Positions 48,488-59,539 of a stretch of 64,000 nucleotides of DNA are shown here, piece by piece. Every line of letters starts with the position of its first letter. The stretch's first letter is position 1. The notes below the pieces were generated by a model. The model was not told the DNA's origin, did no database searches, and was given only the letters and a program-made list of their open reading frames with translations. This DNA comes from Chrysomallon squamiferum (taxonomy: Eukaryota > Mollusca > Gastropoda > Neomphalida > Peltospiridae): assembly GCA_012295275.1 (NCBI GenBank), contig CM022677.1:12780934-12844933 (forward strand), in the 5' to 3' direction. The translations under genes were made by a program, and so were the position numbers.

Positions 48488-48861
48488 TTGATGTTAAGGT
48501 ACAATGAAATTAATGCTCCCTGGAGCAGTGAGTTTAGAAATAAAATCGTAGCCAACAGAAAAAAAGTAAAAAGAAATATAACACAATCAGTAATTTTACA
48601 GAGAGTAAAGTCTGTTTTCTATTGTAGAAGAACCTAAGGAAAGGAGACTGACAGACAAATCAAAGTTTTGTTCTAATACAATAAATCTGTGAGAATATTG
48701 CACAACTCTTTGTTCTTTCTGAGAAGCTCGTAGTAGCGTTTTGGCGGCTTTCGAAGTGCGTATAGCTCAGCTCGCAAATCTTCGTTGCTTCGCCAGAACA
48801 AATCAAATTCTTTAAACGGATTAAACTTGGGATGGTCCATGCATTCGGCAATATTTATTTA
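48488..48861 (-). pseudogene. 3' fragment of the small gene at 147-758, right-arm copy
   Basis: Same 3' piece as at 26,315-26,690. The frame from the CMDHP segment to the TAG is open, and it keeps the Arg that the left copy changed. Homology with 1-330 includes the 3' flank. It stops at the same TAAA-repeat edge as the left copy, so the fragment formed once, before the arms separated. Confidence 0.6.
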
Positions 48862-48869
48862 TTTATTTA

Positions 48870-51180
48870 TTAATATACTTACTTATTTACGTTCTTACTT
48901 ATTTAAAAAATACACTAAATTCGTCTCGAATTAAAGCAATAACCAGTTTTATCTAAGTCAGTTTATACGATCCAGCTCAGTGTAAACGAATAATATATTA
49001 TTAGAATCATAAAAAATAATAATTAATTAAAAAATTAAAAAATTGAAGAAAAACTAAAACAAATGAAACAAAATAATTATAAATCAAAAAAATAATTATC
49101 AGTTTTTAATGTGATGAGCATTTCAGGTTTTTACACAGATAACAAGAAATTGAGAGAGGAATTTACTTTGTTTCTTTTCTGTCAGTAGAAACTGTTTGTA
49201 GAATAAACTGGACTCAGTGAGAAAAACACGCGTCCCGGGTTACGCATATAGAGTTGTAGAACTTTAATATCGTCAAAACAGTTTATAGTGAAAACAATTT
49301 ACAATTTTGTTATCATTGATATTGCTTTCTAATAGCTGCACCGCTGAATATAATAATAACAACTGTAAGCTTATCCTTTAATTTCATAGGAGAATCACAA
49401 AAGACATTTCATTACATTAAAGACTAACATGATCATTAAAATAATCACTATAGATTAAAATGATGATATTTACTCATGGACAATACCTGAATTTGGAGAA
49501 ATATACAGCGTACTTTTACTCAATAAATTTTAGAATTATTAAACATAAACGAAAAGTGTAATGTGATATTCCGTTATATCCACGTCATATTAATTACACG
49601 AGAATCTCTTGTTTATGGAACCGCAATGTATAATCACAACTACAAAAACGACTTCGATATTAATATTAATGAATAAATTATGTTATTAATGAAAACTGAA
49701 GTATGCACTGCGCTCATGTTAATAGGGCCTAACACACTCAACTATAAACTATTCTGATAACGGGAATAAACGACAAAAAACGTTTTCTTCTTTTTTACTT
49801 TAACATTGATGATCGTACTTTCCACTTGAGATATCCCGTATCTTTTATAACACAAACACTTTTTATACGAATAACTTAGAACACTGCTACTTACACTATA
49901 ATCTTTTAGAAGACGCAATTTAATTCCGATTGCGCTATTTATGTTGTTTACGTAGAAAATTAATATTATATTTTATTATCTACATCACAGAATATATTTA
50001 TAATTAGTGATACTAATTTTTTATATTTTAGGAGAAGCCCAGTATCTTCATTAAATTATGGAATGTCCTTCCTGATTAACTTAATAAAATAAAGGTTATC
50101 GGCATAAACTCTAATTATCAATATAATTTCTTATTTATATCAACCTAATCCAGCATCTTCTCACTTTTATTCTAGGCACCTCTTCTGTATTCTAGTTATG
50201 TTAATGAGACAAAGGACGTTTGTCTGGAAACAGATGAATTTTTAAAAATATTCGGTTAATATTACTGCTTCACCTTTTATTGTAATTTACAGCGTAGTAT
50301 TAGATCTGCGTAACTGTATTAGCGAAGAAATCCTAAATATCTGAATATCTATAATATCATGTAAACTACAAAACTCTTTTTCCATTATGCTCTGTAAAAA
50401 TCATCTATAATAGTATTCTTAACAAAATATTCGTTATTACATATCAATCACAGTGTATTCATTAAAAACAGCTAGTAACAGTAAATGTAACGTAATTTGT
50501 TGAGAACTCAATAAAATACCACGTTAATATATTTCTCATTGTGTATCTGCCATTGTAGGGCCCTGGATGTAGAATAAATGGTGTAAATGGGGCTAAATGA
50601 ATTCTACGGTCACGGGATTTGTTGTTAATATATCTTCACTGTATCTCTGTGACGTAGAAAAACTTATGTACTAATTAGGATCTATCTCATTAATTTTCCT
50701 TTTACCTGGTTGACGGTGTTTGCAGTCAAAAGGTAAAAACGAACTACTTCTGTACCACTGCACGTGTTAGCAGTAACAGTACGTTTCTAAATTTTAAAGA
50801 TATATACAACACTACCTAAGTTTTAACGCTCTGGTGTAAAAATATATCCTTACGCCGTATGGCTGTGTGTCTATCTCTCTGTATGTTAATTTGTATATGT
50901 TAATACAACAAACATAAAAACAGCATAACATTTTTATTCATATTTCAGTAATACATTAATTGTTTCCATAATTCAGTTCCACGATTCAGTGTGAACACAA
51001 AACGTACAATAATGACAATAATGGAGACTACAATTGTTACAAAATGTACAAGAAATTAAATATTCAAAGAGAAGTATATACATGAGAGAACAACAAAACA
51101 CAGAATAAGTAAAAAAATAAAGAAACAAAATAGTAAATAAATAAATAAATAAATAAATGATGAAGAAATGAAGAAGGAAA
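48870..51180. other. Non-coding block conserved between the arms
   Basis: Partner of 23,950-26,310. No gene recognised. Confidence 0.5.
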
Positions 51181-51204
51181 GCAAACGAAGGTGATTTATT
51201 TTAA

Positions 51205-51690
51205 CTAATATTTCCGTTGATGCTCGCAGTTGAAATACAAAAGTTCTCGTTGTGGTCGGATGACTCTTCTGGGCGATTTGATTGATTTCATGGCGCCATC
51301 CTTCCAAGTGGTTATTTGTTCGGTGACCGTCATTGTCAACGTGTTTCTACATTTCTGTATTGGAATGGCACGGCCGCGTGGTTGTTGCTGCATCTGTTCT
51401 GCCGTCTGCAACATGTTGTCCACAGACACGACGTAGGTTCTGCACTGCGAGTTAACAACACATTTCCAGTCTGTTCTCTACCCATTCTTTTTACTTACGC
51501 GAAATGTATGCTCGTTAAAATACAGATCCCTGCTGCCTCGTATTGTGTCAATATAAATCACTCGAACCTGCTCAGCTGCCAAGAGTTTCCCATTTCGATG
51601 CAAAACTTTATACAGGAAAAAACTACAATGCGCAACAGCCTGCTCAATGAAACACGTATAAAAATACAACCCAGGACAATAATGCTTTAA
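51205..51690 (-). pseudogene. FLYWCH-type zinc-finger remnant, right-arm copy
   Basis: Same order as the left copy: IDTIRGSRDLYFNEHTF, an in-frame TAG, TDWKC, NSQC. It keeps 16 bases (CAGAACCTACGTCGTG) that the left copy lacks, so the segment after the second Cys reads VVSVDNMLQTAEQ, as expected for the domain. The His end remains out of frame and altered. Confidence 0.55.
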
Positions 51691-51872
51691 AATAGTAGAG
51701 AAATTAATGTTTTTGTGTTTTTTTTTGTGTGTTTTTTTTTTTTAAATTATGAAAAAGAAAAAATGACTGGTAGTAAAACTCAGCTGCCTGAAATAAATAT
51801 AATCTTTCAATTAACAAGAAAAATTACTAAAACAGATAGTCATAGAATTTTATGTTGTTGTTTTTTTGAAAG

Positions 51873-51877
<5 letters not shown>

Positions 51878-51937
<60 letters not shown>
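51878..51937. repeat. (GA)n microsatellite, right arm
   Basis: Partner of the CT run at 22,580-22,639. Confidence 0.95.
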
Positions 51938-51939
<2 letters not shown>

Positions 51940-51942
<3 letters not shown>

Positions 51943-53151
51943 AAAGAGAAAATATATGAACAAGTGAAACAGAAATATAAAATGTGATTAGACTATATTT
52001 TTACAATAATAATATCAGCTCAAAATGTTTATTGTTAGCAAAGATAATAAGACAACAAAAGAATACAGTATCTCTTTAGAAAATAATATTTAAGTTATTC
52101 TGTTTTTAAATGAATAATTCAATAAGTAATTAAATAAATACATCTACATTGTTTAACCAGTCAGATGGTTAAACTAATGATTCGGGGCACCTGACATCGT
52201 GTTCAAAATATTAAAATGTGAATCTTTGTTTGAATAAGGTCAATACAATTGATTATTTGCAATAAAACGAAAAGAAGAGAAAAGAAATCGCTCGTAACTG
52301 ATCCTGCTGAGGCAAAACGTTTTGTGGAACAACATTTCAATCGGGTCCGACGTTTGATTTTTTTTTTTTTTTTTGTCAATTTTGTGACGTCAGTTATGCG
52401 CTGTGGCGTTCCTACACAAAGTAGCTGGAAGTTTCGTAAACAAACTGAAGATAGCTCGCGTTCTTAAAATCTTTTAAATTCACTTTATCTGCTGAAACTG
52501 ATAATTTAATAAGGTAAGGGTTTCTTCACCATGTATGTGATACTGGATCCTTGTCTCCCTCTTCCTGGAGTATCTGCTATTTTCATAAATGTTTTGAGAA
52601 TCCATCGCAAAAAGAGAGTCCGAATATTTTGAGCTTACAGTATTATATCAGTAGATTGTCTAATGTGATCTATCTGCCACAATAGATGTTGATCATATAA
52701 TTTGTTTGTAATGATGTGTATATTAAACACTAAATTCTTGGTTTTGTTAATAAACTATATTTATATATAAATATTTTAAATTATACTGAAAATAATATTA
52801 TAAAAGTGTTTGGTTTTGTGCACATACTATTTTTTTTTTTTACTAATCATTGTTTTCCTTATGTCAAAATATAACTCTCTCTCTCATATACATTTACCTA
52901 AAGTTAAAAATAAAAATATAAATACATAAGAATCATTGATTATGCAAGTTCAACTGTATACAAACCTGTGAATTACTAATTATTATGTTTCATTCTGTTT
53001 AGTGCCTTTAATCAAACATTATTTCATTTTCCTAGTATTTCCTACAGGACTTTATTTAATTTAATTCATAACCGTGGAGTCACTATTTCCATGACAGACA
53101 TTTTTTATATTTTTTTATCTATTAATCCTGGAAGCTTTAAGAGTATATTTT

Positions 53152-53204
<53 letters not shown>

Positions 53205-53530
53205 ACATTCCATTATTCTGACAGGCTGATTATAATAATACATCAATATAATCTATGATATAAACTGCAGGACTATCTGCAAGAACAAATAAAAAATAAT
53301 CTTGCTCTGTTTTATTTCTCTTGATTTGTTTTTGTTTGTTTGTGGTTTTTTTTTATAATTGCCTCTATTTATTTATTTATTTTTTAATTATTATTATTAT
53401 TTTTTTATAATATTTGTAACCAGAGATTTTTTTGTTCTTAAAGATATTATGTTGCTTTTTATGTTCACTAGCTTTGTCTATATATTTAGTTTAGCAGGGT
53501 ATAGTAATTGTATACTTTTTTCTATTTATC
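51940..53530. other. Non-coding right-arm stretch
   Basis: Partner of left 20,930-22,575. It holds the conserved CRE at 52,385-52,392 and an AC run at 53,155-53,198. The plus-strand frame that enters from 53,359 is AT-rich filler fused to the gene copy by the deletion. Confidence 0.55.
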
Positions 53531-54903
53531 AGGTTCACGGATCTGATGGAGTGGAACTGAACACAGTCAGTCTAGATATTGATGACAGCAGTCTCGCGCA
53601 GGACATGCTGCAGTGTAAACTTCACTGTACGAGTGATCTGCCCCATCTGAACTCTTCGTCTCGAATTAATGTCGACAAAAAAGCTAATCTTAGACAGAAA
53701 AGTTACCCATCTAAATGTGCGGAAGAGGACAACGTGAAAATACCAGTATACCTCGACAGCGTGAAACAGTACAAACTAATAGCTACTCTACCAGTGTATA
53801 AAGCTTTTGTAAACAGAAGAGAACCAAATAATACTGACTGTGTTGCTTTGTCTCCTCTCTACTGGAGTTTTACCCACCTCTGTTTGAATAAAATAAACAA
53901 TCATTTATTTTCAAATTCGGCAACTATGAAAGTGTATCCAGGACCTAACACATCGAAAATTGCCGTAATTGAAATTTCATTCATGTTAAAAGGAAGATCA
54001 GAAGGTTACATAGATGCTGATATTGGGTCAGTCTTCAGTCTAAAACTCAAACCAGTGACCTCATTTGTAAAAATACAGGTTTCATACAGAGACAGAAACA
54101 AAAATTTAATTGCGATCAAAGAAACTGGTTTACAACCCGGGAAAACTGTCGTCGATTGGCAAATCCCAAACCTTTCATGGATCGAACACAACGTAAATCT
54201 GATCAAAATTTCATTATCCGCACAGGATGTATTTTCCATTTGTATCGAAGAAATAAAATTGGAAAGAAAACCTATGAAACCTGAAAAGCATTTTCCTATA
54301 TACGCCAGTAACGAGTTCACTGTTATAGGTGTTGATATAGACTTTTGGTGGAGAAATCCGGAAACCATGAAAGTATATGTAAAAAATACTGACAAGCTTT
54401 TTAGAAAAGTAGATTATTTTAAAATAATTCTTCCAGTTCCTTGGTCAGAGGGTTACAGTGAGACACTTGTTATCTATCAAGATGGAAACGTACGCCTGCT
54501 GCCCCTCCCTCCTGCAGGATTAGACTGGATTCCGTTTGGAACATCAGTTGTGGTTGGAACATGTGATGTTGACCTGATCAGACCTGCTGCTCCCATTGAT
54601 CAAGTGGATATCGACGTCGATAAACGAGAGCTGAAGATTCTTTACAGAAATGGAGAAAAAGCAAAGCTGACGTTGATTTCCAAAGTGGACAGAACGGAAC
54701 TCGTTGTTTCTGATCTCATGTTTAAACAGTCCAGTAAGGGATTTCCATTTGCCACATTCCGATCAATGTACGTCGACGAGGGCAACACAGACAGCGACAG
54801 CATCATGGTGGACAGCTCCAGCGTTTTCGGCGTCATGGAAAACCTGAATGGTGTAGATGGTAAAACGTTTACACTTTTCAGAAGATGCGAATCAAACATC
54901 TGA
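53531..54903 (+). pseudogene. 5'-truncated copy of the secreted orphan gene
   Basis: Homology to the left gene starts abruptly at codon 131 (QVHGSDG) and runs to the end with about a dozen amino-acid changes and no frameshift. The signal peptide, first 130 codons and promoter are gone. Upstream sequence is the far flank (left 20,930 onward), so the open frame to 53,359 is fortuitous. It stops at ESNI because it lacks one C present in the left copy. An AATAAA remains at 55,091. It is probably not expressed as a secreted protein unless a new promoter was acquired. Confidence 0.8.
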
Positions 54904-55090
54904 CTCTCAGTCCGGATATCCATCTGGAAGTATTGCGCACGCGCTACTCAGTATTGTTGTCAGGTAATCAGTCAGTTTTAAATAACATGACAGTTCACAT
55001 GTAAAACTTGTTAGCGTTTATGTTTATAATTATATTAAGTTTCAGATTTCCAGTTCACAGGTCTTATGTGTGAAACAGTTTCTTTTCTGA

Positions 55091-55096
55091 AATAAA
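55091..55096 (+). terminator. AATAAA polyadenylation signal, right-arm copy
   Basis: Counterpart of 17,377-17,382, about 190 bases past the stop codon. Confidence 0.45.
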
Positions 55097-55539
55097 ACAA
55101 GTTTATTTTTGCATTCAGCTGTCTTAGATTAAGCTTACATTTGGCATTAATTTGGACTAGATATAAGATTTTAGAAAAAGAGATTGCGTTGGGCATCAGC
55201 TAAAGTGAACATAACAAAAAATAGAAATGATAATAATAATGTTTCCTTACTGAGTAATGATTTACTTTCACAGTGATAACAAGTCTCCTTCATGATTTGT
55301 TCACCGTTGGCAACAAGCTTCAAACATGGATGTTTTGGGATATTTATTCAGAATATCTAAACAAATGAAAACAATTATTAAAATTTGAAAGTTTCCCCAA
55401 AATAAAGATTCTTGTCTTTATAACACTGTTAAATAACACTAATTACCATAGTCAAGTCATTGATCATTATCAGAATTGCTAAAGCAAGTTCATTTACACT
55501 CATAAACAGCTTTTTTTATGGTATCAGGTCAATTGCCCC

Positions 55540-55963
55540 CTGGACACTGCCCCTAAGGACAACTGCCCCCATTTTTCTTCAAATATACCTTTCATAGTTA
55601 TTTTTAAGCAACATTCCAATAAATTCGTCAAAGCTACCTAAAGTCAGCTAATTACTAATTGAACTTGATCAGAGGCATTTGAATTACTTTGATCTGCTAA
55701 AACGTCTGCTGAAACATATTATCAAAAATCATCTAACACCAAAGCTAACGAGAGTCAGCTAATTACTAATTCAGGCTAATTAAATGCTAAAGATTCCTTT
55801 GATTTGGCAACTGATCAATAATTAAGACGAATGAGACAGTACATAAGGTCATAGCGTCAGAGTACGGTCATCCAAAACTTTCGTTCGAAAACTATGTGTA
55901 TGTCCGACAGAAGGAACTCATTGGTGCAGTGATTTCTTACCAGTGTGAATGAAGAAGGCAACA
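55540..55963 (+). mobile_element. LTR-like segment, right-arm copy, truncated
   Basis: Matches left 16,508-16,940 in reverse complement. The TATA-like box reads TACATAAG near 55,841. The copy ends about 50 bases short of the priming-site-like motif found on the left. GGGGGCAATT-type motifs near 55,545 occur in both copies. Confidence 0.3.
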
Positions 55964-57530
55964 TTTCATTTCCTAAAATCGGAATATTTCCACATTGTTT
56001 GACTGATGTCTAAGATACAATGTGAACTAAAACTGGATACAACTCAAATCTGTAATGTTGACTTCAACACAGTGAAATCTTCTAAAAAAAGAAAAAAGAT
56101 AAACATTCTGTTATGAAATTAAGTGGAGGCATTGTAGTATTTAGGCAATATTGAAATCTGTTTTCTCTCTTTTACACTGATTGATTCAAAGACTTGCAGA
56201 TTATTCAGATATAAGGAACACGTTTATCAGTTTACCTAAATCTTATGTAAAGCTGTCTCTGTGCTGCTGCAAAGATCAACTCATTTTTGTAATCTTAATT
56301 TCCTTCCTTGAAAGGGTGTCCCTCATTTGTTTTTCTTTTGAAATTATTTTCTAAAAAACAAATATTATGATGTTTTATATATATTCAGCTTCATTTTCAT
56401 ATTCGTTTCTAGAACTTTGATAAAAATTGAGAATTGACAGCCAAGTTTATAGTTTCTTTTATAGCCTGCCTAAATGAATTAACAGTTAACTTAAATTGGG
56501 AAATTAATAATTAAACTGTAAGGTACTTCTGAGCTATTTAGAGCAGTTAATTACAATTTGTTAATTTCTGCATCATGCTTAAAAATACTGTAGTTTTAGA
56601 AATTATCATTTTGATATAAAACATGTGTATACTGGTTTGAAACTGTATGAAACAATCAGTATTCTGTTTGCTAAATGACTGAAATGAAACTCAGATTTTC
56701 CACTGACTATGAAGGAAAAAGACCAGCAAATTTTATTCAGATGAAAATTCGTTACTTCCTTCACATCAATCATATTTTGTTGTCATTTTAATCTCCTTTT
56801 CTTTTTTTCTTTCTTTTCTTGTTTTTTTGTTTTTGTTTTTTTGTTTTGTCATTGTGTACTTATAAGTTAAATGATTTAAAGGATAATTATATTTTTGAAA
56901 GTACCATCACATATCTGCTAAACATAATTACATAATAATTTAAATGAAAAGAAAAATATAACTGATTACTAAAAAATTATACTCATAGTACATCGTATTG
57001 TTTAATAATGTATTTTCGATTATCTGCCCTTGAAAACTTTCCAAAAGGCAGACGATGAAACATTTTACAAACTAAATTACAAACATGTATTCCAAAGTAT
57101 ATAAAGAATAATAAAAAAAAAAGAAAATAAAAAAACATTTCAAGAAAGTAATATTCTACCATTACCTGTATATATAAAGACGTCAACTCTTCGTGATTCT
57201 TAGAATCTACATTTAACTGAAAAAAACATAAATAACAAACACCGCAAATAAAAGTAGAAATCCCGCCTCCCCCCGAAATAAAAAATTATATGAGAGTAAT
57301 CTCCCTTCAGCTGTAGTTTCTTTCTTTCTTCTGTTTGTGGAGTTCTCGGTGTACGTCATTGCACACCACAGAAAATCGCTGATAACGAAACGTCGTATAC
57401 AGCTGTATAATGAGTAATAAATGTAAATGTGTAGGTACGTTCCAGGAATATCATAACATTTTCATACAATATAAACAATATACCGTATCTGTTAATATGG
57501 GATAAATAATTAAAATATAAACAATAAAAA
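55964..57530. other. Gene-free stretch right of the duplication
   Basis: AT-rich with TTTTCTTT-type runs at 56,800-56,850. The frame at 56,983-57,186 (minus) has no recognised motif. Confidence 0.55.
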
Positions 57531-57536
57531 TAAATA

Positions 57537-58012
57537 CAGTGGACGCTGTCAAAACCGGATGATTCATTGAGACCAACGTTTTCTCTGATTTTCCTCAATT
57601 GCATGTAACAATCACTACATATGTGTGTATAGCTAAATATTTTTGTTTACACTGGAAACAAGTGCAAATCTAATAATAATCTTGTTCATCTAGCTGCATA
57701 TTATATTACAAGAAGCTTGATATAATTGTTTGTTAAGCCATCGAAGAAGAGCGATCATTTTATCTCACGCGCTAGTCTAATTATGTTCAAACTGCCATCA
57801 GTGTTTAAGAAATGATAGTACTTAGAAAATTGTGTGCCACTGCTAATTACTATATAAACTTTTCTGTTGTTGTGAAATTTGCACCCGGAATCATCGAGAT
57901 TGGATTAGTTTTTGTTCATAACAGGTTACCGATAGCTGGACGAAACTTTGAAATTGTGCTGGTTATTCAGAAATCTGTATTAGTCGAAGACTGGTTTTCT
58001 CAGAGTCCATTG
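57537..58012. mobile_element. pogo/Tc1-type MITE with TA target duplication
   Basis: The left end CAGTGGACGCTGTCAAAACC and the right end, in reverse complement CAATGGACTCTGAGAAAACC, form imperfect terminal inverted repeats of about 25 bp. Each is flanked by TA (57,535-57,536 and 58,013-58,014). At 476 bp with no transposase it is a non-autonomous element. It covers most of the open frame 57,812-58,099, which is therefore not a gene. Confidence 0.55.
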
Positions 58013-58026
58013 TATACAATTAAATC

Positions 58027-58057
<31 letters not shown>

Positions 58058-58290
58058 TCATGTATTCATGACGTAAACAATACATCTGAAATATCATAGG
58101 ATAATTTATGCAATGTACAACAAGTTACTGACATTTATGATATTCTAATTCTGTAATATAAAACATTAAAAACTAACATACTGAATCGACTGTTACATCA
58201 ATGCGGGGAATTTTATACAATGTTTTCTTTATATATTTTAATTAAGTAAAGTGTATAAAATATTTCTAGTGTGTGTGTCTGAGTGTTGCA

Positions 58291-58391
<101 letters not shown>

Positions 58392-58425
58392 CAGTTTTTA
58401 ATATAAGAGTACTTGTTTTTTGACC

Positions 58426-59370
58426 TCATTGTTTAACGCAACATGTACGTAATGACAATTTACATCTATATACTTGCTCTTTTTCTAGAATCCATTTAGA
58501 GCCAATAAGAACGGGACAAGCTCCATGAATTGTCATTTTGTTAGGTGAACCATTCCGATATAAATTATACCAAAATATAGCTGCACCTGCTTTAGGTTGT
58601 ATTCTTACACCAAGATGAAGAAACACTGTTGCACCTCCTTCTACATCACTCAAATAGTTTAACCACGTGGCAATTCTGTTTCCACGGCAAGAATCTGCTT
58701 TGTGGAAATAGTCAGCATGAGCCGTGAAGTACCCGCCTATTCCATAGTTTGCTACCTGCAGTCGTTCTGAAGCTTTCATTGAAAGACCTGTGATTGCTTC
58801 AATTCTTTTCTGAATTCTCAAGTCTGCTTCTGTGAAACCTCTTCCTAAAAATGTAGTTTTGCTAATTCTTTTCTCAGATTTCACATGTTTTCCAAAGTTA
58901 TCGATTTCGGATGTTTTTAAAAGTGGCAAAGAAACTGTTGTAATGTCTTCAATTTCAGCATCACTGATAAAATCATGATAGAGAACAATTTTCGGTGAGA
59001 AATGCAGAATCTCTTCTTTAGCAGGCTTAAGAATTAGAAGCGGATTTTTGATATTGCAATGGTAGCGACATTTCAGACGATGTCGCTGTCGTACTTTAAT
59101 AACGTCTTCACCACGTCAGAGAGCATCGAAAGTTGTTTTTTCTTTAACTTTGGTATTTTTTCTCTTTTCTTTCCTACGTTTTGATATACTTGAATACTTT
59201 TTTCTTCTGTTCGGAGCACGTTCAAGTCCACGAGCTAACATTAACTGTTCATAAAACATGTTCTATCGGTCCCGCTAATTCTTTACCGTGTATGTCATAG
59301 TCATGAAGTTCTAACCAAGATACGTTCTGAATTTTTTCTGTTCTTACTTTCTCAAGACTTATCTCAATCC
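58426..59370 (-). pseudogene. Prolyl 4-hydroxylase alpha-subunit-like sequence, two lesions
   Basis: The family hydroxylates proline in collagen-like chains in the ER, using Fe(II) and 2-oxoglutarate. From 59,115 to the stop at 58,426 the frame is open. It holds HFSPKIVLYHDFISDAEIED, LQVANYGIGGYF, the iron ligands His and Asp in HADY, NRIATWLNYLSD, GGATVF, FWYNL, the distal iron His in TIHGACPVL and the 2-oxoglutarate Lys in GSKW, ten residues after that His as in known enzymes. Upstream, TGA at 59,118-59,116 replaces the Cys of the usual CRGE motif, and a frameshift near 59,245-59,262 separates an earlier piece (WLELHDYDIHGKELAGP). About 940 bp carry no intron, so a retrocopy or an intronless gene is likely. 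The N-terminal dimerisation region and signal peptide are not visible. A live gene with sequence errors remains possible. Confidence 0.8.
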
Positions 59371-59539
59371 AGATATGTACAGAAGAAAATATCACTTTTA
59401 AATTCCAGGAAAAGCGCTGGGTATATTTTAGATAAATACTTTTTCTAAGCTGGAGTCAGTGAGATGGAGAAACATGAAGGTGATTTTCAATAATTACACC
59501 ACAGCCTGTGTTTTTAATTTTCTGGTAATTAATATTTAA

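Larger units (their letters stand above)
45400..55963. repeat. Right arm of the large inverted duplication
   Basis: Reverse-complement partner of 16,508-29,590. Relative to the left arm it lacks about 2.0 kb (left 18,942-20,929) and about 645 bp (left 22,750-23,395), and it has an enlarged, scrambled minisatellite. Similarity ends at 55,963, within the LTR-like segment. Confidence 0.9.

Noticed and set aside
53359-53530. N-terminal extension of the right-arm orphan gene copy
   Set aside because: It corresponds to the distant non-coding flank at left 20,930-21,160 and was joined by the deletion.
57812-58099. 95-codon plus-strand open frame
   Set aside because: Most of it lies within the terminal inverted repeats of a MITE, and the rest is a TAA microsatellite.
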